From: Pelotomaculum sp. UBA5255
Lineage (GTDB): Bacteria > Bacillota > Desulfotomaculia > Desulfotomaculales > Pelotomaculaceae
DNA length: 30,338 bases
NCBI GenBank assembly: GCA_002408725.1
Contig: DHTR01000004.1
Coordinates: forward strand, 1 to 30,338
Reading direction: 5' to 3'
Shown: piece by piece, positions 22,604-30,017 of the stretch
How the letters are laid out: the number at the start of each line of letters is the position of its first letter
Numbering within the stretch: the stretch's first letter is position 1
Position numbers and translations under genes: made by a program
The notes under the pieces: generated by a model
What the model was told of the DNA's origin: nothing
What the model saw: only the letters and a program-made list of their open reading frames with translations
Database searches by the model: none

Positions 22604-23743
22604 GTGAAAATAGAACAAAGGATCTGGATGAGAAAAAGTGGCTGGGCGCCAAGTACCTCCGGTCCGGTAGGACAGCGGGCACAGTTGGTTTTTGTTTTTG
22701 GCGCCAAACAGGTTTTAAAAGATGAAATGCTTTTTCAGGAAATCAAAGAGGTTTATCCGGTTGCCAATATTTTTGGTTGCTCAACTGCGGGGGAAATTTG
22801 TGGTGTTAGAGTACTGGATAATTCAATAGTAACTACAGCCGTGGAATTTGAACACACAAAATTATACGGCCGGCAGATCAGATTAGATGAAATGGATAAA
22901 AGTTATCAGGTGGGCAGGAACCTGGCAGAATCAATTCCCAAAGAAGGGCTGGTCCATCTATTTGTGCTGTCAGACGGGCTAAATGTAAACGGCAGTGCCC
23001 TGGTCGAAGGTTTAACCAGTCATCTGCCAGGCCATGTGGCGATAACTGGAGGCCTGGCCGGCGACGGCAGTAATTTTGAAGATACACTTGTATTCTGGAA
23101 CAGTGTTCCCCAAAAGGATACAATCGCTGTGCTGGGTTTGTACGGGGACCGGTTAAAAGTTGGCTACGGTTCCCTGGGAGGCTGGGACCCCTTTGGCACC
23201 GATCGTTTGATTACCAGGTCCAGCGGTAATGTTTTGTATGAGATGGACGGACGCTCCGCACTTGACCTTTACAAAAGATATCTTGGTGAGTATGCCCAGG
23301 GGCTGCCGGCGACAGGCCTGTTTTTCCCACTCAGCATCCGCACCAAGGAAAGCGACACAAGAGTTGTCCGCACAATTATGTCGGTTAATGAAAAAGAGCA
23401 AAGTTTGACTTTTGCCGGAGATGTACCGGAAGGAGCTTACGCCCGCCTGATGAAAGCCAACTTTGACCGGTTGATCGACGGGGCCACGGGTGCAGCAAGA
23501 AACAGTCTTAAGGACGCCCACGCCGTTTCTCCCGAACTGGCCATACTTATCAGCTGTTTTGGTCGCAAGATGGTTCTAAAACAAAGGGTTGAAGAAGAAG
23601 TTGAAGGAGTCCGGGAGGTATTGGGACCCGGCACTGTTCTTACAGGTTTTTACTCGTACGGAGAGATTTGTCCGTTCGCCTCAGGGGAGAAATCCGAACT
23701 GCATAATCAAACAATGACTGTTACGACTTTCCGGGAGGAATAG
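22604..23743 (+). CDS. FIST domain sensor protein
   Basis: A cytoplasmic sensor of 379 residues; GTG 22604 follows GGGAGG at 8 bases. It is made of FIST_N (about residues 25-220) and FIST_C (about 225-365). Family marks are NIFGCSTAGEICG (about 54-66), HVAITGGLAGDGSNFEDTLV (about 145-165), LGLYGDRLKVGYGSLGGWDP and, near the C-terminus, VLTGFYSYGEICPF. FIST domains are predicted to bind small ligands such as amino acids and are usually encoded beside, or fused to, signalling output domains. Here the next gene begins 2 bp after the stop and encodes a GGDEF/HD-GYP protein, so FIST most likely supplies the ligand input to that enzyme. No membrane segment or signal peptide is present. Confidence 0.93.
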   Translation: MKIEQRIWMRKSGWAPSTSGPVGQRAQLVFVFGAKQVLKDEMLFQEIKEVYPVANIFGCSTAGEICGVRVLDNSIVTTAVEFEHTKLYGRQIRLDEMDKSYQVGRNLAESIPKEGLVHLFVLSDGLNVNGSALVEGLTSHLPGHVAITGGLAGDGSNFEDTLVFWNSVPQKDTIAVLGLYGDRLKVGYGSLGGWDPFGTDRLITRSSGNVLYEMDGRSALDLYKRYLGEYAQGLPATGLFFPLSIRTKESDTRVVRTIMSVNEKEQSLTFAGDVPEGAYARLMKANFDRLIDGATGAARNSLKDAHAVSPELAILISCFGRKMVLKQRVEEEVEGVREVLGPGTVLTGFYSYGEICPFASGEKSELHNQTMTVTTFREE

Positions 23744-23745
23744 CT

Positions 23746-25674
23746 GTGAGGCACTTTCATAGTTTACTGCAGCGTCAGATTAAAAAGTATTTTGGTACTG
23801 CCTCTTCGCTCCCGGAAGAGTGGCAGACCTTTATGAACGCTGTTAATGACGCTTACCTGGAAGCTGACACTGACCGCAATATGCTGGAGAGAGCACTTGA
23901 AATAAGTTCACAGGAACTGCTTCAGGCAAATTCAGAAATGCGCGCGGTGATTCAGGCTTTCCCTGACGTTTTTCTCTGGCTTGACTGCGATGGAATTGTT
24001 AATGGCTACAAAGCCGGGAGTACAGCGAACCTGCACCTTTATACCGGGAACCTGGTTGGGAAACGGATCCAGGATATCTGCCCGGAAAGTGTGGGAGCCA
24101 ATTTTTATGAGGGTGTTCGGCAAGTGAAGGAAACTAGGGATATTGCCAGTATTGAATACCAGCTTATGCAGGAGGGCAGGAAGCGCTTTTTCGAAGCCAG
24201 GTTATTGCCTTTATACAGTGAGCAAATTATCGCAGTGATTAGAGATATTACCGAGCGTAAAATGGCCGAAGAGATCCTGCTTGAGAGTAAAATACGCTTG
24301 CTTCTTATTTTAGATTCCATTCAAAGTGGAGTGTTGTTGATAGACCCGGAAACGCATGTGATAGAAGATGTGAACAGGGTAGCTTCCGAAATAATCGGCT
24401 TACCCAAAGAAAGAATTATCGGTTCGCGCTGTCACAAATTTATCTGTCCGGCAGAAGAAAAAAATTGCCCTATTACAGACCTCGGACAAAGAATAGAACG
24501 CTCGGAGCGCACCTTGATCAGAGCCGACGGCAAATGTTTACCCATCATCAAAACAGTAGTTAAGGTAACTTTAGACGGCCGCAGTTACCTGCTTGAGAGT
24601 TTTGTAGATATTACAGAAAGAAAACAGATGGAGGAACAGCTTCGTTATCTCAGCCTGCACGACGCGCTGACCGGTCTTTACAACCGGGCGTACTTTGAAG
24701 AGGAAATGCATCGCCTGGAGAGCGGGCGGTTTAACCCGATCGGGCTGGTCTTGTGTGATGTTGACGGCCTGAAGCTGGTTAATGACACGCTGGGACACGA
24801 GTCCGGGGATGTGCTGCTCATAGAATCGGCCAATGTTATCAAAAATGCCTTGCGCCAGGGTGATATGGTGGCCAGGATAGGCGGCGATGAATTTGCGATT
24901 TTGCTTCCCCAGAGCGATGCGGAAACGGTAGAAGCTGTTTGCAGCAGGATACGCGAGGCCATTAAAAGTTACAACACGAAAGATTATGGGCTGACCTTGA
25001 GCATTTCCATAGGAATAGCTGTGGCCAACAATGCGCCTGCGAACATGGACAACCTTTTTAAGGAAGCTGACGAAAACATGTACCGGGAGAAACTCCTGCG
25101 CCAACAGAGCTCCACCGGCGCTATAGTCAACACCCTGATGAAGGCTTTGGGAGCAAGGGAATTTATTTCCAAGGGGCATGCCGACCGCCTGCAAAAACTG
25201 GTTGCTGATATGGCTATAAAAATTGGCTTGCCCGAGCGTAGAGTGTCCGATCTGAGGCTATTAGCCAAGTTTCATGATATCGGTAAAGTGGGCATATCCG
25301 ACCGGATTCTTTTTAAACCCGGACCGCTGACAACCGACGAAACTGCGGAAATGCAGCAGCACTATGAGATCGGCTATCGCATCGCCCAGTCGGCCACGGC
25401 GGTGCTGCTTGACATTGGAGACTGGATCCACAAGCACCATGAATGGTGGAACGGCGAAGGTTATCCGCTGGGATTGAAGGGGGATGAAATACCGCTGGAA
25501 TGCCGCATTCTAGCCCTGGCCGACGCCTACGACGCTATGACCAGCGACCGTCCCTACCGCAAAGCGATGTCCCATGAGGAAGCTGTTTCAGAAATAAAAA
25601 GGCATGCGGGAACCCAGTTTGACCCTAATTTAGTCCCCCGTTTTCTGGAAATATTGGATGAGTCAAGACAATGA
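23746..25674 (+). CDS. PAS-PAS-GGDEF-HD-GYP cyclic-di-GMP enzyme
   Basis: A 642-residue signalling protein; GTG 23746 follows GGGAGGAA, 2 bp after the FIST gene. Domains: helical lead (1-60), PAS1 (about 65-175), PAS2 (about 183-295), GGDEF (about 300-450) and HD-GYP (about 465-642). The diguanylate cyclase site is intact (ARIGGDEFAIL, residues 379-383), with an inhibitory I-site R370-Q-G-D373 exactly five residues before it. The HD-GYP phosphodiesterase is also intact: H510-D511 in FHDIGKVGI, HHEWWNGEGYP, and ALADAYDAMTSDRPYR. It may therefore both make and degrade c-di-GMP. PAS2 has a cysteine set C229, C234 and C241 in RCHKFICPAEEKNCPITD. No membrane segment, so sensing is cytoplasmic. A downstream promoter-like TATAAT occurs at 25773 without a convincing -35. 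Confidence 0.96.
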   Translation: MRHFHSLLQRQIKKYFGTASSLPEEWQTFMNAVNDAYLEADTDRNMLERALEISSQELLQANSEMRAVIQAFPDVFLWLDCDGIVNGYKAGSTANLHLYTGNLVGKRIQDICPESVGANFYEGVRQVKETRDIASIEYQLMQEGRKRFFEARLLPLYSEQIIAVIRDITERKMAEEILLESKIRLLLILDSIQSGVLLIDPETHVIEDVNRVASEIIGLPKERIIGSRCHKFICPAEEKNCPITDLGQRIERSERTLIRADGKCLPIIKTVVKVTLDGRSYLLESFVDITERKQMEEQLRYLSLHDALTGLYNRAYFEEEMHRLESGRFNPIGLVLCDVDGLKLVNDTLGHESGDVLLIESANVIKNALRQGDMVARIGGDEFAILLPQSDAETVEAVCSRIREAIKSYNTKDYGLTLSISIGIAVANNAPANMDNLFKEADENMYREKLLRQQSSTGAIVNTLMKALGAREFISKGHADRLQKLVADMAIKIGLPERRVSDLRLLAKFHDIGKVGISDRILFKPGPLTTDETAEMQQHYEIGYRIAQSATAVLLDIGDWIHKHHEWWNGEGYPLGLKGDEIPLECRILALADAYDAMTSDRPYRKAMSHEEAVSEIKRHAGTQFDPNLVPRFLEILDESRQ

Positions 25675-25889
25675 TCCCAGGCTCTATGTTAATGTTTCCC
25701 AGGATGTATTTGGTTTTATGTGAACAGTGAGAGCTACTTATAACGGTCTTTTATTAGACAGGGTTAAGGTTGTATAATAGTTTGTCAAAGTTAGTCGATC
25801 TATATTGCAATATATATATACAGGAAAATATCGGGGAATATGATAGTATTGTTTAAGAGATAGCGTTGTTCTTTAAGGAGGGAAATAAA

Positions 25890-26694
25890 GTGAAGTTAAG
25901 GAGAAAACTGTTGTCTCTCCTGATGACCATGTCTTTCCTTATAGCATTAATCCTGCCGACCGCCACCCCGGCCCTCGCATTCGGTGAATACAAGGTATTT
26001 TCAGCTCCCAGAGTCTCTGACAATGACGTATGTGTCTTGGGTACCGTATTTCTCTTCGTGATAGCAGGCTCATTGAGCGATGGTGATATCGTGTCTTTAC
26101 GCTTGCCCAGTGGCTTGGTCTGGTCCAAAGTTGGCATGAAGGACACTCCAATGACTAAATCTGATTGGGAACGAGACGGCAACGATATGTATAGCGCCGT
26201 TTACGGTCAAAAAGGCACCTTATCCAATCCTGGCCAACTACATCTCAATTCCACAAACTTACTGCGGCGAAGATAACGCCTTGTTTAGTGTGGATTTGGA
26301 AGTAACCATGCTCAGCGAAAGAGAGATCAAGTTGCAAGTTGTTGGAGAACCTTCGTCTCGGCATGATGCCTTCCTGGATATTTTCCCCAGGCATGTATGG
26401 GTGGAAGATGGCTATTCCGGCACAGTCGACCTGATTGCTGAAGCCCCTGGCGTTTCCGGCTTCCCGAGTGGCGCCATGACAATTGCTAAAGTCATCGATA
26501 TCAAGGATGAAGTTAACATTGCCGTCAGCAGCACCAATTCTTTCAACGAAAACGACGAGATCATCATTTGTGTCACTGAGGCCACCGCCGGTTCTTTGAA
26601 CGCAAAAAATGAGTCCCTGAAACTCAAGCTACCCAGCGGCTTTGCGTGGTCCAATGTGAATTCAGGATACGCCGTTTGGCTTACTTGTGCGTAA
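25890..26694 (+). pseudogene. Secreted repeat protein, frameshifted and truncated
   Basis: GTG 25890, after AAGGAGGG, opens a clear signal peptide (KLLSLLMTMSFLIALILP, cleavage near ALA-FGEY). The frame breaks between about 26220 and 26260: reading from the first frame gives LRRR and a stop at 26276, while the +1 frame continues smoothly with NYISIPQTYCGEDNALFSVD and LEVTMLSER to 26694. Two repeats are visible across the break, VSLRLPSGLVWSKV and LKLKLPSGFAWSNV, each following a run of acidic beta-like sequence. Such repeats recall long surface proteins of Peptococcaceae that end in stalk domains; that part is missing here. The second repeat ends abruptly at 26694, where sequence of a restriction gene begins. 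One base insertion or a sequencing error could explain the frameshift. Confidence 0.65.
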
Positions 26695-26962
26695 GATTGC
26701 AAGGATGGAATATAAAGCAGCGTTTGTGGCATTTTCTGAATTTATCAATGACCAGTCACTCAGCCAGATGCAAATTGTTTTTATAAAAAAGGTCATTGAT
26801 TATATCGTACAAAACGGTTATATCGAGAATGTATCCGAGCTCATGAAACCACCTTTTGATAAACCGCAGAGTATTATTAAATTGTTTGATGTTGCGAGGC
26901 AAAAGAAGATTGTAGAGGCGGTTGCGAAGATAAAAGAGAATGCAGTTAAGATAGTTGGCTAA
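26687..26962 (+). pseudogene. Type I restriction enzyme R subunit (HsdR), C-terminal fragment
   Basis: The 91-codon frame reads EYKAAFVAFSEFINDQSLSQ, MQIVFIKKVIDYIVQNGYI, then ELMKPPFDKPQSIIKLF. This matches my recognition of the C-terminal helical domain of HsdR proteins of the EcoEI type (F-I-x-x-x-x-L-S, then Q-I-x-F-I-x-x-VI-x-x-IV-x-NGY, then PPF). The helicase and nuclease parts are absent and there is no ribosome site, so this is a scar of a lost restriction system. It joins directly to the broken surface protein gene. Confidence 0.6.
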
Positions 26963-27012
26963 TTTAATGCTCCCCAGAGATTATTCCACGTAATCAGAAG
27001 GTGGTTGTGTAA

Positions 27013-27312
27013 ATGCGCCTATGGGCAGAGCAACTCATTCCGCATCTTGATAGGCAAAGACTTCTCGGTCAGCACCGCGAATGCTGCGCTTTGCGCGGTT
27101 TGGGCTGGGGGCGCAAGCACAGCACGGTAGACTATGTTTTTAAGCATAGCCACCTTAAGCTATATCACTACCATATGCTGGTGGTTAAAGAGATGCAACG
27201 ACGAGGATATAATGTCGATGAGAAGTGGTTTCATTGGCGTTATCGGGGGCAGCATTGCGAACCATGGCCGATAGAATCAGGACAACCATCGTTGGTCATG
27301 ACCTTCGCCTGA
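27013..27312 (+). CDS. Pyrimidine-dimer glycosylase-like protein (TIGR02328/DenV-like)
   Basis: A 99-residue protein from ATG 27013, with AGGTGG upstream. It opens MRLWAEQLIPHLDRQRLLGQ and HRECCALRGLGWG, then HSTVDYVFKHSHLKLYHYHM and EMQRRGYNVDEKW. These fit the small family related to T4 endonuclease V, a glycosylase acting on UV-induced pyrimidine dimers; the early Arg and the RECCAL block are shared. Family members are somewhat longer, usually about 110-120 residues by my recollection, and the sequence after YRGQHCEPW drifts (PIESGQPSLVMTFA), so the C-terminus may be frayed. Enzyme activity is uncertain. It follows the HsdR scar. Confidence 0.75.
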   Translation: MRLWAEQLIPHLDRQRLLGQHRECCALRGLGWGRKHSTVDYVFKHSHLKLYHYHMLVVKEMQRRGYNVDEKWFHWRYRGQHCEPWPIESGQPSLVMTFA

Positions 27313-27444
27313 CGGTGTTGTGAAACCTGTATAGCTTCAATGAATAGGGCATAATCTAACACCAGTCAAGTTGTTTTCTTCATAAAGCGTTTCTGGAAGG
27401 AATTTCTGGTAATGACCTAGAAGTATTTGACGGGTGATTATTTG

Positions 27445-27624
27445 ATGGAAAAGAAAGGCAAGAGAAAAACAATAAAATTGAGCTGGCCGATCTGGGCTGT
27501 TGTCGTTCTGGGCCTGATCATCTTTGCGCTTCCCATCCCTGTAAATTATAAGTACTGGTTAGCGATTCCATTGTATGCGCTTTTTCTTTTTGTTTACTAC
27601 AGGGCAAAAAAAAGTTCCTCCTAA
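27445..27624 (+). CDS. Small membrane protein, two helices
   Basis: A 59-residue protein from ATG 27445, chosen because GGGTGATT lies about 6 bases upstream; a TTG at 27427 would add six residues. Lysine-rich ends flank two hydrophobic helices: IWAVVVLGLIIFALPI (about 17-32) and YWLAIPLYALFLFVYY (about 37-52). The N-in, C-in hairpin is expected by the positive-inside rule. I do not recognise a family. It lies 77 bp before the thioesterase gene and may be co-transcribed. Confidence 0.65.
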   Translation: MEKKGKRKTIKLSWPIWAVVVLGLIIFALPIPVNYKYWLAIPLYALFLFVYYRAKKSSS

Positions 27625-27701
27625 AAACCACAACTGCATTGGATTATATGGAGCTTTCCTGAATTTCCAGGGTACTGAAAATATTTTAAAAGGTAGTAAA
27701 C

Positions 27702-28103
27702 ATGACGGACAAACAACTTGAAGAAGGTAAAAAGCGTCTGGAAAAAGATGCTTTTGCCAGGTATCTGGACATTAAGATAACGGAAATAAAGCCGGGTTAT
27801 GCCAGCGCAACACTGAAGATAACGCCGGATTTGTTGAACGGGGAAGGACTGACTCACGGTGGCGCCATTTTTAGCCTTGCAGATATGGTGTTTGCCGCTG
27901 CCAGTAATTCCCACGGCACCGTTGCCCTGGCCCTGAACGTTAATATCAGTTTCTTAAAAGCTACGAGAGACGGCGCCGTTCTAACCGCTGTTGCCCGGGA
28001 AGAAAGCCTGACCAGAAAGACCGGCCTGTACCGGTTGGAGGTCAGGGATGAGAGCGGCGAACTGGTTGCCCTGGCGGAAGGACTGGCCTATCGCCGGGGC
28101 TAA
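27702..28103 (+). CDS. Hotdog-fold thioesterase, PaaI-like
   Basis: A 133-residue cytoplasmic enzyme of the 4HBT/PaaI family, expected to hydrolyse acyl-CoA or aryl-CoA thioesters. ATG 27702 follows AAAAGGTAG. The hotdog signature is LTHGGAIFSLADMVFAAASN (about 46-65): HGG sits at the start of the long helix, and the Asp in LADMVF occupies the usual catalytic acid position. VNISFLKATRDG and GLYRLEVRDESGELVALAEG are the usual beta strands. Length is typical. No CoA-pathway genes are adjacent, so the substrate cannot be guessed; housekeeping removal of stuck CoA esters is the common role. Confidence 0.93.
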   Translation: MTDKQLEEGKKRLEKDAFARYLDIKITEIKPGYASATLKITPDLLNGEGLTHGGAIFSLADMVFAAASNSHGTVALALNVNISFLKATRDGAVLTAVAREESLTRKTGLYRLEVRDESGELVALAEGLAYRRG

Positions 28104-28167
28104 AAAGCAAAAAGAACCCTGGTTACACCCCGGGCTCATCCATCATTTTGAGGTTATATTTTTGTAT

Positions 28168-28494
28168 TTAATCGACATACTCGCTGTTTTCCGTAGCTTT
28201 AACGGTTCCCAAATTGTTAATTAAGCCGCGCTCCTTCATCTTAATCCAGAACGGCAGGGCGTACTCGTAAATTTCGCTTACGGAGATCCTTTTAAACCTC
28301 GGGCGTAATAGTTTTAGGGCCTCTTTCCCTATGCCATTTTGCCGGGGGTTTGCTCCTATGGTCAAAACCCGGATTTCAAAATGATTGTTCTTTTTAAAAC
28401 CTATAATTCTGACGCCTTTGTCAAATCTAAAAAAGGTTGCTCGCCGGTTACCATAATAACCTTCAGTTTCACGCATCTCGTGCAGTGTATACAT
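28168..28494 (-). CDS. Minimal GNAT-like acetyltransferase
   Basis: A 108-residue protein; ATG 28494 follows a very strong GGAGGGGAGG. The middle, VLTIGANPRQNGIGKEALKL (about 43-62), looks like GNAT motif A, with Q/R-x-x-G-x-G binding the pyrophosphate of acetyl-CoA, and ALPFWIKMKERGLI (about 79-92) like motif B. The N-terminal part (MRETEGYYGNRRATFFRFDK) is shorter than in usual GNATs, so it may be a trimmed or half-fold protein, or a phage-type variant. No partner is visible. A large palindrome lies immediately upstream of the ribosome site. Confidence 0.68.
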   Translation of the reverse strand: MYTLHEMRETEGYYGNRRATFFRFDKGVRIIGFKKNNHFEIRVLTIGANPRQNGIGKEALKLLRPRFKRISVSEIYEYALPFWIKMKERGLINNLGTVKATENSEYVD

Positions 28495-28505
28495 ATCCTC
28501 CCCTC

Positions 28506-28544
28506 CGTTATTATTATAATATTATGAATATTGTAATAATAACG
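28506..28544. repeat. 39-base palindrome at the GNAT-like gene
   Basis: Arms of 18 bases, CGTTATTATTATAATATT (28506-28523) and AATATTGTAATAATAACG (28527-28544), pair with a single G-T wobble around the triplet ATG. On the minus strand it ends exactly where the GGAGGGGAGG ribosome site begins, and it contains a TATAAT. It could be an operator, an RNA hairpin that controls translation, or the end of a miniature element. Confidence 0.7.
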
Positions 28545-28668
28545 ACCGAAAAGAGCAATGTTCTAAAGGCCGATTTATAGGAATTTAACGGGGGGGATCA
28601 GCGGATTTTGACTAATCGCTGCGGGAGGCAGCAAAAATTAATAAATGGTTAAGCCTTGGAAATTACCC

Positions 28669-28697
28669 TTGACTTGTGCTCAAATACCCGCAATAAT
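28669..28697 (+). promoter_or_regulatory. Promoter for the riboswitch-exchanger transcript
   Basis: TTGACT (28669-28674) and AATAAT (28692-28697) are 17 bases apart. The transcript would begin near 28704, about 20 bases before the aptamer. Confidence 0.65.
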
Positions 28698-28724
28698 ATT
28701 ATGTAGACAAGTTTATAACACGAC

Positions 28725-28857
28725 AAAGGGGAGTAGCCGCCGGTTTATCCGGAGCAGGGCCGACAGTACGGTAGTGATACCCGGTCCCTGCAACCTTGAA
28801 ATGGTTTGGCAAGACCTTCGTATTTTCAAGGATGGAAATGCGGAGGTCTTTTTATTT
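28725..28857 (+). ncRNA. Probable yybP-ykoY (Mn2+) riboswitch with terminator
   Basis: AAAGGGGAGTAGC (28725-28737) is the conserved 5' signature of the yybP-ykoY element, and GGCAAGACCTTCG (28808-28820) its conserved 3' segment. Between them are stems CCGG/CCGG and GCAGGG/CCCTGC. The expression platform is an intrinsic terminator: AAGACCTTCGTATTT (28811-28825) pairs over 15 bp with AAATGCGGAGGTCTT (28836-28850), followed by TTTTTATTT. Pairing of AAGG near 28726-28729 with CCTT at 28815-28818 (P1) would break the terminator, giving expression when metal binds. A second competing stem, CCTTGAAA (28794-28801) with TTTCAAGG (28824-28831), is also seen. The riboswitch family senses Mn2+ and sits before Mn2+ exporters and related transporters. 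Confidence 0.78.
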
Positions 28858-28930
28858 AAAACCAGGCATTCCGCTTGAGAGCCGGGCCTGTAATTTGTCT
28901 TTTATATACTAGAGTTTGACGCGGAGGTTG

Positions 28931-29935
28931 ATGAAATTGTATCTTGATCTAATCGTTCTAGCAGCGGGTTTGCTCATAATTCTGGCCGGCGCAAATATAT
29001 TCACCAACGGAATCGAGTGGCTGGGAAAAAAGCTGAACCTTTCGGAGGGCGCGGTTGGCAGCGTTCTGGCGGCGGTGGGAACGGCAATGCCTGAAACGAT
29101 GGTGCCTCTGATTGCCATTTTATTTGGCCCGGGCGGAAACGCCCACGAGGTGGGAATCGGGGCTATCCTGGGGGCGCCCTTTATGCTGAGCACGCTTGCT
29201 TTTGGTGTCGTGGGTATCTCCAAGATGGTTTATTGCCGGTGTCAGGAAGATAAATCAATTGATTGCAAGCAATCCATATTGATGAGGGATTTGAAATTTT
29301 TCATCCTGTTTTACTCTGCTGCCATAGCGGCCGCATTTATTCCAACACACACGCTGAAAGTGCCCGTGGCCCTTGCGCTGGTGGGTGGGTACATTTACTA
29401 TGTCAAAAAAACTCTTCGGGACGGGGACAACCTGTCGGAGATGGATTTGCCGCCGCTTACCTTCTGGCGGAAAAATCCCCTGCCGCCTTTAGCCGTAATC
29501 CTGGCCCAAATCGGATTTAGCCTGGTTTTAATTGCAGGCGGGGCAAATATCTTTGTCGGCGCCCTGGGGGATCTGGCTACCAGCATCATGGTTCCGGCGC
29601 TGATCCTGTCCCTCATTATAACGCCGATTGCTACTGAGCTCCCTGAAAAATTCAACAGTATAATTTGGGTTAAAGGCGGCAAGGACACCTTAGCGATGGG
29701 TAATATTACCGGGGCGATGGTTTTTCAAAGTACGATTCTCCCCATGATTGGTATTTTATTCACCCCGTGGCAGTTGTCCCCACTGGCCGCCCTGAGCGCT
29801 GTGCTGGCCCTGCTGTCGAGTCTGATTGTTTACCTGTTCGTCAAGAAGCAGAAAGTACTGAAGCCCCTGGTAATGATCTATCCTGTGGCAATCTATGGTA
29901 TGTTTTTGCTTTTGGTTATTACAATGGCAATATAG
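28931..29935 (+). CDS. Calcium/cation antiporter, CaCA family
   Basis: A 334-residue membrane transporter of the sodium/calcium exchanger family. The preferred start is ATG 28931, just after GGAGG; a TTG at 28916 would add five residues. About ten hydrophobic helices are arranged in two halves, each with an alpha repeat: NLSEGAVGSVLAAVGTAMPE near residue 36-55 (the G-T-x-x-PE ion-binding motif) and LIITPIATELPEKFNSI near 230-246. A cytoplasmic loop with CRCQEDKSIDCK lies between. Known members exchange Ca2+ for Na+ or H+. The upstream yybP-ykoY element suggests this one exports Mn2+ or is induced by it, which is inference from regulation. htpX follows on the same strand. Confidence 0.9.
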   Translation: MKLYLDLIVLAAGLLIILAGANIFTNGIEWLGKKLNLSEGAVGSVLAAVGTAMPETMVPLIAILFGPGGNAHEVGIGAILGAPFMLSTLAFGVVGISKMVYCRCQEDKSIDCKQSILMRDLKFFILFYSAAIAAAFIPTHTLKVPVALALVGGYIYYVKKTLRDGDNLSEMDLPPLTFWRKNPLPPLAVILAQIGFSLVLIAGGANIFVGALGDLATSIMVPALILSLIITPIATELPEKFNSIIWVKGGKDTLAMGNITGAMVFQSTILPMIGILFTPWQLSPLAALSAVLALLSSLIVYLFVKKQKVLKPLVMIYPVAIYGMFLLLVITMAI

Positions 29936-29954
29936 AGGAGGTGACAGGATCCGA

Positions 29955-29993
29955 ATGAATGATGAATTGACTAAAATAAAAGAAAACGGTTAA
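29955..29993 (+). other. Possible 12-codon leader peptide
   Basis: ATG 29955 begins MNDELTKIKENG and stops at 29993, preceded by GAGGAGGTGA at rather long spacing (about 11 bases). It lies between the exchanger and htpX. It is very short and could be chance. Confidence 0.25.
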
Positions 29994-30017
29994 GACTCTG
30001 AATAGGAGGTTTATTTG

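Noticed and set aside
24571..25194. 207-codon minus-strand open frame
   Set aside because: It is antisense to the GGDEF region and shows no family motif.
28104..28140. Possible terminator after the thioesterase
   Set aside because: The CCCTGG/CCCGGG pairing is poor and no T run follows.
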